Part shown: positions 42,615 to 52,437 of the stretch, piece after piece | How the letters are laid out: every line of letters begins with the position of its first letter | Position numbering within the stretch: position 1 is the first letter of the stretch | Made by a program: the position numbers and the translations under genes | The notes under the pieces: generated by a model | The model's input: the letters and a program-made list of their open reading frames with translations, nothing else | Database searches by the model: none | What the model was told of the DNA's origin: nothing | From: Mantamonas sphyraenae | Taxonomy: Eukaryota > CRuMs > Mantamonadidae | Assembly: GCA_026936335.1 (NCBI GenBank) | Contig: JAPMXV010000049.1 | Location: 534,656-598,655, forward strand | Reading direction: 5' to 3' | Length of the DNA: 64,000 nucleotides

Positions 42615-44473
42615 TCAACTGAAGAGTTGGATTTTGCCGTCCCAGCCGCAGGTGGCGACAAAGCTGGGCTCGATGGGGTGCCACTGGACGTCGATACAGA
42701 CACCCTGGTGGGCAGAGAGCTTTTTAAAGACGCGGCAGCTCTTCCAGTCCCAGACAAAGAGCTTGCCGTCAGAGTCGCCGCTGATGAGGTACTTGCCGTC
42801 TGGGGAAAAGTCCATGCGGCAGGCGTAGCCTGCGACGAGGTGGCCACGAAAGTGCTTCTTCTTGTTGAGCTTGAAACGGTTGGTAGCCTCGTAAACGACG
42901 ATGCGGTTGTCGAGAGACTGTGCGGCAAAGTGTTTGCCGGACGGGTGCACACGGACAGCAGGCATACTGTGCATGTAGGGCTCGCTGATGTACTTGATCT
43001 CGACATTGACACCGTTTTCCCAGACACGGATGCTCTTGTCGTCGGAGGTGGTGACGAAGCGGGTGCCGTCGTCGACAAAGGTGATGGTGTTGATGGCGCC
43101 GTCGTGGCGGTCGTAGGTGTGGATGAGATCACCCGAGCGGACGTCAAACTGAAAGACCTCACGGCCTTGGGTGCCCATGAGGACCTCGTTGCCCGAGCTG
43201 AGTGGGTTGAAGACGCAGCAGATGGGGGCTTTGCCCGTGCTCTCGAAGGTGTTGATGCTCTTGCCGGTTTCCGTGTCCCACAGCTTCATGGTCTTGTCGT
43301 AGGAGCAGCTGAGGAAGCGCCAGCCATCGTCGTTCCATGTGGCGTCGCGCACGCCTTGCTTGTGGCCGCGGATGGTGGCCATGCAGGCGCCGTTTTGAAA
43401 GACATCCCAGAGGCGAAGGGTGTGATCGAGGCCGGCCGAGAGGAGGATGTGGCCGTATTGGGGGGAGAAGGCGATGCGAGAAACGCCCTTTGTGTGGCCG
43501 GTCCAGGTGAACTCCTCCTTCTTGGGCAGGTAGGTGTCGTGTTCTCCAGCGGCAGCCTTGAGCTCGCTGGGTGCCTCGAGACGCGAACGGCCTTGGTAGT
43601 CTTTCTCGTCTGTGTTTTTCCATGAGGCATGCCACTTGACACTCTCTACAAAGTCGTTGTTGCCGACGCGTTGTTTCTTGGCGTTTGCTGCGCGGAGGTC
43701 GTCAAGACGTTGTTGCTCCTCGTCCGTGAGGGTGACCTGTGTCTTTTCGACGCCAGCCCAGGGTCCTGTGTACTCTTCTGTGTTTGAGCTGTCCCAGTTG
43801 CGGTCCTTGCGCTTACGCTGGCCAGCCATTTGCTTCTCGGCGGCAGCTGGGGGCGAGGCGCATGTTCCGAAGGCGTGCACAAAGCTGTCAGCGAGCGGGA
43901 AAGGGGAGGAGGAAGAGGGGAGAGGTGTACAGGGGTGGAATGTGGGGAAAGGATGGAGGGGACGGAGAAGGGGACTTACCACGTTCGCGCTCGTCCTGGT
44001 GGACCTGGAGTGGATTCCCGCCAAAATCGAGACGGCCGCTGGGATCCTCGGCGGTGCCTTGTGACTCAAAAGCGAGGTACTGCTGGGTAAATGTGGTGCT
44101 GTCGACAGCCGCGTCGATGACTTGGCCGGTGAGGTGATTTGTTTTGAGGCGGACAAGGGCATCCCTTCCGTTGATGCGCACGGGGCCCTGGACGGGAGCA
44201 AAGAGCTCGTCGTACTTGGGATTGTGTTGGATATCTGTGGTGGAAGCGAGCACGAGGGCTGTGCTGCGTTTCTGGTTGCCAATCTTTTTGGTGACGGCTG
44301 GAGCGGCGTTGACGTGGAAGGAGGTGGAGATGGATGCGGCGGAGGAAGAGGAGGAGGGAGGAGGAGGAGGAGGATGAAGAGGAGGAGGCAGGTACGGTGC
44401 TACTGGACGATAAATCGATGGTTGTTTCGTCGTCGGAATCGTCCGAGTCACCGTAGGCGTGGAGGGAGTGCAT
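42615..44473 (-). CDS. CDC40: Prp17/CDC40 pre-mRNA splicing factor (WD40)
   Basis: Second-step spliceosome factor. Exons 44473-44404, 44297-43980 and 43846-42615; introns of 106 nt (GTAGCA..CTCCAG) and 133 nt (GTAAGT..CCCCCAG), both phase 1; 539 residues. The N-terminus MHSLHAYGDSDDSDDE and QHNPKYDELFAPVQGP match the family's start and its NP.Y..(L/M)FAP box. GPWAG, then KDYQGRSRLEAP and LPKKEEFTWTGHTKGVSRI, precede seven WD40 repeats. Typical text includes TTSDDKSIRVWE, EPYMHSMPAVRVHPSGKH, NRFKLNKKKHFRGHLVAGYA and CGWDGKIQLFS at the end. Intron 1 removes a long pyrimidine tract that otherwise looks like a frameshift. Divergent from the RhoGAP gene, 177 bases apart. Confidence 0.95.
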
Positions 44474-44650
44474 CGGGACAGGCGGGTTTGGGTTGTGTCG
44501 GGGTGGGACTGGACGCGCAAGGTCGTGCAAAGGGACTTGTTTGTGTGTGTGTGTGTGGAGGACGCAGGTTACAGAGAGCGATAACGACGAGACAGAGACA
44601 GAGAGCGAGAGACTGCACTGTGCACACAACTGCAAGGAGACGCAAAAGAA

Positions 44651-46711
44651 ATGTACAACGCGAGAGCCAAGTACTCGTTTACGGCGACACACAACGACGA
44701 GCTGTCGTTTGCAAAGGGGGACGTGCTGGAGGTGACCAAGGAGTTGAACGGGGACTGGGTGGAGGCGAGGCAGGCGTCGGGCGGGCGGACGGGCTTTGCG
44801 CCAGCGAACCGGCTGGTGCGTTTGGAGGAGGAAGGAGAGGAAACGCCGCCACCGCCGCCGCCGCGACGGAACCGAGGGGCGACACACGCAGCCATTGTGC
44901 AGCCACACGTGCATGGGAGGACAGAGTTTGGAGGAGGGATGTCGAGGCGAGAGGGAAGCACGGCGTCGAGGCAGCGTTCACAAACGGGCCTGGCGGGCCC
45001 AGGAGAAGGGGTCATCCGGCGTGGGCGTGCGTCGTCTACCATTCCTTCGGCAGACTTTATGTTCAAGACGCCGTTCAAAGACAAGGTAAAGACGCGACTG
45101 AACCGGTTCCTGGCGCAGAGGCCGACGGCAGGAGACCTGTCTGCAAAGAACATCTTTGACGGAGGGTCGTCGACGAGCAGCAGCAGCAGCGGATCGTCGA
45201 GCAGCAGCAGCGGGGCGGCTGGGACGGGAGGAAGCAGCGGATCAGGGGGTGGCAACGCAGGCGCGTCGGGGGATGGAGAGGACAAGGAATCGCGCACATT
45301 CAAGCTGCCTGCACTGAATTTGCGCGGCTTCAAAACGGAAGACACCTCGAAATCGGGCCGGGTAAAGTTTTTGGAGCGGTTCATCCGGACGCGGTCGGAT
45401 CGGATGGAGCTGGAGGAACTGAACATCCTGCAGGCGTTCCAGCCCATCTTTGGAGAGACGCTGCAGGACATTGCAAAGCTGAGCCAGGAGCCTGTGCCGA
45501 CGTTTGTGCAGAACGCTGTTGCGTTTCTGGACAAGCACCTGGAGACGGAGGGGATTTTCCGAATCCCAGCAGATGCGGGCACAGTGCAGCGCATCCGCAT
45601 GGAGCTGAACCAGAAAAATGACCTGTCGCTGGAGGAGCACGACGTGCACGAGGTGGCGGCGCTCCTGAAGCTGTTTCTGCGGGAGCTGCGTGAGCCGCTG
45701 CTGAGCAACGCGCTGCATGACGAGTTTGTAGCACTTCATGGTGTGGCATCTGCGTCGAGTGCACTGATTGGTCTGCGGTCGCTTGTGCAACGACTTCCTG
45801 TGGAGAACCGGGCGGTGTTGGCTGTGCTTGTGCCGTTCCTAGCACGTGTGGCAGCACGAAGCGAGGTGAACAAGATGGACGTACCGAACCTGGCGCTGAT
45901 TTTCGGGCCGAACATCCTGCGGCCGTCGACGGAATCGTCGTTTGCGTTTGCCAACATCGGGGCGCAGGTGTATGTGCTGCAAACGATGATTGAAAACACC
46001 GAGTCGCTGTTTGCAGACGGAGATGTGCTGCCATCAAACACGATTGCCGCAGTGGCGCTGTACGACTACGAAGGCGAGGTGCAGTTTAGCGAAGGGGATG
46101 AAATCAGCGTGTACGTGACGCACGAGGGCGGGTGGAGCGAGGGCATGGTGCAGCGAAGCGGAGCGTACGGGATGTTTCCGACCGATTATGTGCGGTTTGT
46201 GAGGTCCAAGGGAGGAGGCGGAAAGGGAGGAGGAGGGAATGGCACGGCGGGGTCAGGCGAGGGAGGCGAGGGAGGGGAAGGGGTGGAACAGACGGTGATG
46301 GCGCTGGCAGAGAAGATCGTGAAGTATGAGGGACAGATCAAGCAGGCGCAAGGCAAGGTGGACAAGGCGAAGGTGAGCATAGAGTCGGAACGGGAGGAGC
46401 TGGACGGGGCGCGAGCAAAGGGCAAGGAGCTGGAGGCGGAGATTGAGCGGGTGTCGCGGGAGTTTGAAGAGGTGTACAGCGAGACGGTGGCGACGGTGAT
46501 GGCAGACAACAACGACCAGGATCTGGTGGAGCTGCGGGACGAGGTGGAGAACCAAAGCCGGCGTGTGGAGATCCTGCGCGCGGAGAGGGAGCGGCTGAGC
46601 AGGATTGCCGGGACGGGCGGGGAGGTGGAGCGGGAAGTGAACGAGCTACGGTTGCGTGTGTTTTTGCTGGCCAAGAGTGTGGAGGTGATGGAAGGATTGC
46701 TGGAAGGGTGA
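44651..46711 (+). CDS. SH3-RhoGAP-SH3 protein with C-terminal coiled coil
   Basis: Stimulates GTP hydrolysis by Rho-family GTPases. Intronless, 686 residues. SH3-1 at about 2-57 (ARAKYSFTATHNDELSFAKG, GDWVEAR). A Pro/Arg and Ser-rich linker follows. RhoGAP domain at about 278-455, with the arginine finger in GIFRIPADAG (near 305), KLFLRELREPLL, and NKMDVPNLALIFGPNILRP. SH3-2 at about 463-520 (ALYDYEGEVQFSEGDEISVY, YGMFPTDYVRFV). A Gly-rich linker leads to a coiled coil (about 545-686). Actin and membrane remodelling is the usual setting. Stop codons of this and the convergent APH-type gene are 17 bases apart. Confidence 0.95.
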   Translation: MYNARAKYSFTATHNDELSFAKGDVLEVTKELNGDWVEARQASGGRTGFAPANRLVRLEEEGEETPPPPPPRRNRGATHAAIVQPHVHGRTEFGGGMSRREGSTASRQRSQTGLAGPGEGVIRRGRASSTIPSADFMFKTPFKDKVKTRLNRFLAQRPTAGDLSAKNIFDGGSSTSSSSSGSSSSSSGAAGTGGSSGSGGGNAGASGDGEDKESRTFKLPALNLRGFKTEDTSKSGRVKFLERFIRTRSDRMELEELNILQAFQPIFGETLQDIAKLSQEPVPTFVQNAVAFLDKHLETEGIFRIPADAGTVQRIRMELNQKNDLSLEEHDVHEVAALLKLFLRELREPLLSNALHDEFVALHGVASASSALIGLRSLVQRLPVENRAVLAVLVPFLARVAARSEVNKMDVPNLALIFGPNILRPSTESSFAFANIGAQVYVLQTMIENTESLFADGDVLPSNTIAAVALYDYEGEVQFSEGDEISVYVTHEGGWSEGMVQRSGAYGMFPTDYVRFVRSKGGGGKGGGGNGTAGSGEGGEGGEGVEQTVMALAEKIVKYEGQIKQAQGKVDKAKVSIESEREELDGARAKGKELEAEIERVSREFEEVYSETVATVMADNNDQDLVELRDEVENQSRRVEILRAERERLSRIAGTGGEVEREVNELRLRVFLLAKSVEVMEGLLEG

Positions 46712-46728
46712 TGCGAGCGGGAAAGACC

Positions 46729-47760
46729 TCACGATGAAATTTTTGCCACGATGTCAGCCCAGAAGTCACTGCCGAGAGTCTTTACACGCTCGAGACGGGC
46801 AAGGGGTGCCTTGTAGTGTCCTGCGAGAGAGCCGCCGGGGTGGCGGACCTCAAACTGGCGGAAGCGCCAAAAGGTGATGCTAAGCAGAGCGTACTGGACC
46901 ATGAGGCCCAGGCAGGTGGGTGTCTCGGCATCCACGAGGGGCCTTTTGGCGACGTAGGCGTTGAGAAGGGCGAGAACGAGGTCAGAGTCGAGGTCGAGGG
47001 CGTCCTGGGACGGGTAGCAGCATCCGATCAAGGTCATGGCGACGTCAAGGAGGAGGGGCGCGTCGCAGACTTCTTCAAAGTCGACGATGGCGAGCAGGCG
47101 AGCGTCTTTGTCGCAGAGGATGTTGTCGAGAAAGATGTCTCCGTGGACAATGCCGCGTGGGAGGTCGGGAGAGTCCTCGAGGGAGGCGTCGGCGATTGCG
47201 GCGGCGTCTTTGCGAAGCATGGTGACAAAGTCGTGGGAACGCCAGTCTGTGTGGTCTTGGGCCCAGTCGAGAAAAGGGTTGATTTCTGCGAGGCCCATGG
47301 CAAAGGGAGGGAGGTTGAGGTCGGTGGGGTCGATTGCGTGGAGGTCGGCGAGGGCGGAGCCGAGGTCTGCGGCGAGGTCGCAGGTGGCTGTGGAGGGGCT
47401 GGTGCCTGTGATAAAGTCAAAGAGGATGGCGCGTACGTCGAGGGCGTCGTCGAGCGTAGCTGTGAGGAGGGAGTCGCCCGAGGCGGTTGGGTGTGCGTAG
47501 CAAGTGGTGAAGCCAGCGTCTTTGAGCTTGTCGAGGACGGCAAGCCAGGTGGTCATTTGCTCCTGGGTCTTTTCGTTGACTTGTTTGAGCATGTAGGTGC
47601 CGGAGGAGGTGTCGAGGCGGATGTTTGTGTTTGCGAGGCCGCCCTTGAGGAGGGTGAACTGTTGGAGGTCTCCCAAGGCGAACTGGGTGCAGATCCACTG
47701 CATTTGGGAGTCTGTAAAGATGGTTTGGTGGATTTTGGCTTCGGAGGAGGAGGTGGACAT
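46729..47760 (-). CDS. APH-fold small-molecule kinase, homoserine kinase II-like
   Basis: Choline/aminoglycoside phosphotransferase-fold kinase, 343 residues, intronless. Start at ATG 47760 (MSTSSSEAKIHQ); the longer frame upstream runs into the divergent transporter's promoter. It shows a nucleotide-binding loop LKGGLANTNIRLDT, the Brenner motif HGDIFLDNIL with catalytic Asp, and IVDFEE as the metal-binding Asp motif. The order and GLANTN/GDIFLDN wording resemble ThrB-type homoserine kinase II, which makes O-phosphohomoserine for threonine synthesis, but ethanolamine or sugar kinases share the fold, so substrate is uncertain. Divergent from the MFS gene with 69 bases between starts. Confidence 0.85.
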   Translation of the reverse strand: MSTSSSEAKIHQTIFTDSQMQWICTQFALGDLQQFTLLKGGLANTNIRLDTSSGTYMLKQVNEKTQEQMTTWLAVLDKLKDAGFTTCYAHPTASGDSLLTATLDDALDVRAILFDFITGTSPSTATCDLAADLGSALADLHAIDPTDLNLPPFAMGLAEINPFLDWAQDHTDWRSHDFVTMLRKDAAAIADASLEDSPDLPRGIVHGDIFLDNILCDKDARLLAIVDFEEVCDAPLLLDVAMTLIGCCYPSQDALDLDSDLVLALLNAYVAKRPLVDAETPTCLGLMVQYALLSITFWRFRQFEVRHPGGSLAGHYKAPLARLERVKTLGSDFWADIVAKISS

Positions 47761-47829
47761 GGTGGGTGTGTGGGTTGGTGGGAGTGGCGCAGGCGCGGGC
47801 AGACAAGGGTGCAAGCGAGGCAATTTGGA

Positions 47830-49314
47830 ATGGCATCGATGACTGAGGAGACGTTGTTGATCCAAGGGAAGAAGGCGCCGTTCTACCGTCAGCCAAACAA
47901 CTGGTATGCGTGGACGGTGACGGGCTGCTTCTTTTTGGCGTACGTGCTGAATCAGGCGGACCGTCTGCTGCTGCCTGTGTTTTCGCCGCTGCTGACGGCG
48001 TCCATTCCGATGTCGGACACGGAACTGGGCCTGCTGATGGGGCCTGCGTTTACGATCTTTTACATTGCGTCTGGTATCCCTGTGGCGCTGCTTGCGGATC
48101 GGTGGAGCCGGCGGAACGTGATGTTGCTGGGCTTGTCGCTGTGGTCTGTGATGACGTTTCTGACGTCGATGTCAACGGAGTACTGGCACGTGTTTCTGAC
48201 GCGGCTGGGCCTGGGGTTGGGAGAGGCAGCGTGCACGCCGCCCGCATTCTCGTTGATCTCGGACTTTTTCACGCCGGAACGACGTGGGTTTGCGATTGCG
48301 GCATACAACTTTGCAATCTATGTGGGGATTGGGCTCGGGTATGCGCTGGGTGCGGTGACGACGGTGGCGGGAGGGTGGCGGCCAATCTTTGCGTGGGCGG
48401 GACTTGTGGGGGTAGGGCTGGCGGTGGTGTTTTTTGCTGTGGTGCGTGAGCCTCCACGAGGGATGTCTGAGAAGATGGGGGAGACGGGACGGGAAGAGGC
48501 GGTTGCGCTGGAGGGGAGAGGGTGGGGAGGTGGTGTCTGGTGGGGAGGCGGAGGGGGAAGAGGGAGAGGACGGGGGAGAGGATGTGTCGCTGTGGGAGGT
48601 GCTTCGTCACATTTGGGAGTCGCGTGCGTTTGTGTTTTTGATCCTGAGTGCGTCTGCGAGGCAGTTTGCAGGGTACGCGCTTGCGTCGTGGACGCCGAGC
48701 TTTTTCGCGCGTGTGCACGGGATTGACAGCGTGGTACAGGCAGAGTACCTGAGTTGGATTGTGCCGGTGAGTGGGGCGGTGGGTGTGTTGACGGGAGGGC
48801 ATCTGTCGGACCGATGGGCAAGGCGGAGTGCAGCTGCGCGGCCGGTGATTGCGGCAGTGGGCTCGCTGGGGGCGTTGCCGTTTATGATTGCGGCAGTGCT
48901 GGCTGAGGACTACCAGACGGCGTTCTTTCTGCTGATCCCGTCGTACATGTGTTCGGAGATGTGGAGTGGGCCAGCGGCGGCGTTGGTGCAAGAGTTTTCC
49001 CCACCCGGAGGGAGGACGTTGGCAAGTGCTATTTGTAGGTTGGGTGTGTGGAGGGGGGTTGGTTTGGGTATGCTGACATTTGGGGAGGATGCGCTGCAGA
49101 CATGTTTGTGATCACGCTGATTGGAGGGGCGGCGCCGCTGATTGTTGGGGCGTTGAACGACCAGAATCATACGCCGGATTCGCTTCGGACGACGTTGTTG
49201 TGGGTGGTGGTGGTGTGCTACACGCTGTCGGGGTTGTTGTTTTTGTGGACGGGCAGATTGGTGAGGCGGAAGGAAAAGGAAGAGGCGGAGAGGGGATTGC
49301 GAGGGAGAGAGTGA
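47830..49314 (+). CDS. Major facilitator transporter, Spinster-like
   Basis: Twelve-helix transporter. First coding segment 47830-49034 and last exon 49100-49314, with a 65-nt intron (GTAGGT..TGCAG, phase 1). A one-base shift is needed in the GGGG run at 48513-48516, inside the loop between helices 6 and 7; with it the total is 472 residues. N-half: VLNQADRLLLPVFSPLL (helix 1 with N..DR), ALLADRWSRRNVML (the MFS A-motif between helices 2 and 3), GLGLGEAACTPPAFSLISD. The central loop is Gly/Glu-rich. C-half: GGHLSDRWARRS, and FVITLIGGAAPLIVGALND near the end. Lysosomal lysophospholipid or sphingolipid export is the known role of animal Spinster; the substrate here is unknown. Confidence 0.88.
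48513..48516 (+). other. Apparent one-base frameshift at a four-base G run in the MFS gene
   Basis: The first frame degenerates into Trp/Gly-rich text after VALEGRG. The other frame gives GEGGEVVSGGEAEGEEGEDG, an ordinary acidic loop, then enters helix 7 (LWEVLRHIWESRAFVFLIL). Removing one G joins them. A short intron in the same G-rich loop cannot be strictly excluded, but the donors and acceptors I tried did not give the needed length. Confidence 0.6.
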
Positions 49315-49424
49315 ACAAGGGGGGGGGGTGAGGTGCAATGAAGGATTGTGGATGGAGGATTGAGGCTCGTGGATTGATTGTTTTTTATACGGAGTGTTGG
49401 TACAAATTTGTGGAGCAGCACGAC

Positions 49425-50705
49425 TCAGGACGACGCCCAGAGACCGACTACGACGAGGGCAGTGCCAAGGAGGATGAGGAGGATGTCAAAGGAGACGGTC
49501 CAGTTTGGGTTGCGGGTGTGGAAAAGGCGGATGTGGAGGATGGCCGGGAGGATGATGCCGAGGAGTGGGGCGGTGAGAGCGCCAGAGATGGCGACGACAC
49601 GGCCGTAGTGAGGGTCGAGGAAGCAAAAGATGAAAGAGAGGATGACGACAGAGGTGCGGAGGGCGACACGGGTGAAGGAGGGTGTTTCGTCAATGGGATG
49701 GAGCTGGAGATGCTTCTCCAGCAGCTCTGTGAGCGGGTGCATTTGAAGCGGGTAGGAGACGCAGAGAGAGATGACGGTGGCAAGCTGGGCAAGGGTGCGC
49801 CAGGTGCTGGGCGGGAGATCGTCGATGAGTACTCCCGTGGTGTGGACGCCAAACGCCGTGTACCCGGTGATGGCGAGCCCGATGCTGAGGAAAACAGCGA
49901 TGGAGAAGGAAGAAGCGAGGACGGAGGGTAGATGGGAGCGCTTGGTCATGGAGTGCTCCATGGGCAACACGACAGGGATGTTGTTGAAGGTGAACGCGCA
50001 CATGGAGAGCATGCGGAGCGTGCCCGGGATGTCGGTGTCGTACCAACTGCGGTCTGCGAGCTGGTCATGGGAGAGGGACTGGATGGTTTGGATCTGGACG
50101 ACGATGACGTAGACGGCGGCAGCGTAGACGAGGGTGGTAGTGAGAAAGGTGGCGGAGGCCCAGGATTTGAGATGGCGCACGTTTGCGGCAGCGATCATGA
50201 GGGCGCACACAATGACCATCCAGACGGGGAACGATAGGGTGGGAAGGATCTGATGGAGGGAGACGGTCATGAACACGGCGTAGGATACGAGAACGCCGAG
50301 CTGGCAGAGGAGAAGGGCGAGGTCGACAAGGAAGCCAGCGACAGGAGAGCGGTGAAATGCAAGGCGAGCGACGTCGCCATACGTTACTGCGCCATAGCGC
50401 TCGAGCTTGCGCTTGCACTTGACGAGGAGGAGCATGCCGTGGAGAAGGACAAGTGCGAGCAGAACTGCCGAGGCGGTGGAGGAGAAGACCCCGCCCAGAC
50501 GCCAAGCCTCTGGCAAAGAGGTGAAGCCGTGGCCCATGACAGCCTGGAGCATGAGGCGAAATGTTTGCCAGGTGCTGTGGATGCGGCGTTATGAGTGAAT
50601 GTGGGGGGGGTTTGGGTGGTGTGGGCGCTTGTTGTGCTGTGGTCACTTTCTGGAAGGAATTGTGCGGCATGTGACGCACCTCAGCTGTGCCGTCTCGGCA
50701 ACCAT
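49425..50705 (-). CDS. Amino acid transporter of the AAAP family (SLC36/38-like)
   Basis: Exons 50705-50680 (MVAETAQL) and 50574-49425, with a 105-nt intron (GTGCGT..CCACAG, phase 2), give 391 residues. The splice yields STWQTFRLMLQAVMGHGFTS, which continues as the first membrane helix. About ten to eleven hydrophobic helices follow, including LVLLHGMLLLVK, VLVSYAVFMTVSLHQILP, ALMIAAANVRHL, FTFNNIPVVLPMEHSM and SIGLAITGYTAFG. The FNN..VVLPMEHSM and GY.AFG segments are typical of amino acid/auxin permeases that move neutral amino acids with protons. Subcellular site is unknown. Confidence 0.88.
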
Positions 50706-50852
50706 GGGGGGCAGCTTGGCGTCACTGCGGTTGACAAGAGCCTTTTTGCTGGTCATAGTCGTCGTCGTCGTCGCTGCAGTCAAGAGGGACAATGTGGAGC
50801 CTGCGGTCTTTGCGGCGGACGGTGGGGAGTTGCATCGAGTTTTTGTTGGGCG

Positions 50853-52283
50853 TCATGGAGGAGGGACCTCTGGAATGGCACCCATCTGGAAAGACTTGCC
50901 TGTGAAAGAACCGTTGAGATGGGCGATGATGGTTTCAAACTCTAAAAGGGAGTTTGGGAGGCCGTCGACAAGGAGGGAGTCGACCATCTCGTTGAGCTTG
51001 GCCGAGTCGGTGGCCTCTTTCTGTGGAGGGGCCTTTGCGGGGCTGTCGTTGACGTCGACGGAAGAGGCGGAGCGCCTGCGACTTGCAAGGGCAGTTTTGC
51101 CCTTGCGTGCTCCAAACGTGGTCTTTGTGGCGGGTTTGGAGGGCTGGCCTTTCATGTCGTTGTCGTCGGCATCGGAAGCGGAGTCGCGTGTGGGTGAGGG
51201 GTCGTCGAGACCCTCGTCGTCGCTGAGGGCGGTGGTTTGTCTGGCATTGCGGCCTCTTCGAGGCGTGGGCTTTGCCTTTGTGGTGGTGGCCTTGCCGGCG
51301 GGCTTTGCGTCGGCGGTGGTCCAGCAGGCGATGTAGTCGTCGACGGGCATGAAGGGATTTGGGTTTTCGAGGGTACGTCCGTCGTCGAGGAAGCGCTGGG
51401 CGTCGTTTTCGAGGCCATCCAGGATGTCGTCGTAGGCGTCAAAGAGCTGTGCTTCCTTCTCTTTGTATTCGCGGGCATCCATGCGTGTGTACATGAGGCG
51501 CAGCTCTTGGCGGGAAAAGTCAAAGCCGAGGAGGTTGGGGTGGCCTTTGAACTGGGGAGCGTAGCAGGTGACCGGGTAAATGGGCCACTGGTCAATGTCG
51601 GCGTTGATCTCGTCCTGCTTGAGTTCAAAGTCGTAGTCGGCCCAGGGAAGGACGTATGCGGGAGTGTTGCGTGAGGGTTTGTTGGAGCGGGAATTGTTGG
51701 AGCGAGAGTTGTTGGAGCGAGAGTTGTTGCCGCGGGAGTTGTTGGAGCGGGAGTTGTTGGAGCGGGAATTGTTGCCGCGGGAGTTGCGGGAGTTGCGTGA
51801 GCCCGCACCCATGTCGTCGTCGCTGTCGCTGAAACCGTCGTCGGAGAATTCGTCGTCGGAATAGTTGTTGTTGTTGTTGTTGCGTCTGCTGTTGTTTCCG
51901 CGGCGGGAATTGTTGCGGGAGTTTGAGTTGCGATTGTTGTTGCCTCCACGGCCATTGCGGTTGTTGTTGCGGTTGTTGTTGTTGTTGCCACGGGACCTGG
52001 AGTTGTTGTTATTGTTATTGTTGTTGTTGTTGTCATCGTTCTTGCCCCTGTTCCAGCCAGAGCCGCGTGGGCGGCCGTTGTTGCGCGGGGCGTTGTTGTT
52101 CATGCCGCGCGGCGCCCAGTTTCCGCCGCCAGAGTTGCGTCCACGGCCACCACCTCCTCCAGAGTTGCGGCCGCCACCGCCACCACTGCTCATGGAGCCC
52201 TTTTTGCGTGGATCGTGTTTGAATGTGCATGAGTTGCCGTTTCGGCAGTAGCCGCGGGCCCAAAAGGTGCAGTCCGCTGGCAT
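50853..52283 (-). CDS. CCCH zinc-finger protein with Asn/Arg/Gly-rich low-complexity region
   Basis: 476 residues, intronless, starting at ATG 52283. Residues 3-24 form one CCCH finger (CTFWARGYCRNGNSCTFKH, C-x7-C-x5-C-x3-H), the RNA-binding type. Residues about 30-210 are RGG-like then poly-Asn, Asn-Arg and NNSRS repeats, typical of a phase-separating region. A conserved-looking domain with YVLPWADYDFELKQDEINAD and FKGHPNLLGFDFSRQELRLM follows. The C-terminus has Ser/Pro/Lys-rich linkers and ends EFETIIAHLNGSFTGKSFQM. The finger plus N/R/G tract suggests an mRNA-binding or nuclear-pore-associated (NUP42-like) protein, but identity is not established. Divergent from the VTT gene, 154 bases apart. 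Confidence 0.82.
   Translation of the reverse strand: MPADCTFWARGYCRNGNSCTFKHDPRKKGSMSSGGGGGRNSGGGGGRGRNSGGGNWAPRGMNNNAPRNNGRPRGSGWNRGKNDDNNNNNNNNNNSRSRGNNNNNRNNNRNGRGGNNNRNSNSRNNSRRGNNSRRNNNNNNYSDDEFSDDGFSDSDDDMGAGSRNSRNSRGNNSRSNNSRSNNSRGNNSRSNNSRSNNSRSNKPSRNTPAYVLPWADYDFELKQDEINADIDQWPIYPVTCYAPQFKGHPNLLGFDFSRQELRLMYTRMDAREYKEKEAQLFDAYDDILDGLENDAQRFLDDGRTLENPNPFMPVDDYIACWTTADAKPAGKATTTKAKPTPRRGRNARQTTALSDDEGLDDPSPTRDSASDADDNDMKGQPSKPATKTTFGARKGKTALASRRRSASSVDVNDSPAKAPPQKEATDSAKLNEMVDSLLVDGLPNSLLEFETIIAHLNGSFTGKSFQMGAIPEVPPP
51665..52045 (-). repeat. Trinucleotide and 15-bp repeats encoding poly-Asn and NNSRS
   Basis: GTT-rich tracts at about 51861-52035 encode Asn runs. A 15-base unit at about 51675-51790 encodes SRNNS/SRSNN repeats. 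These are expansion-prone, and the repeat count in the assembly may be unreliable. Confidence 0.75.
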
Positions 52284-52437
52284 TCGGTTGGGTGTGTGGG
52301 GGCGGGCAAAGGGTGGGGAGGGTAGGGCCGTGTAGTGATTGGATAGGTGGGATGGGGCCAGGGTTTTGCGTGGGTGGTGAGGTATGGGGAGGGAAAGCGG
52401 CGGAGAGAGGCGCGCTGGCCGGGCCAAGGAGCCCGGG

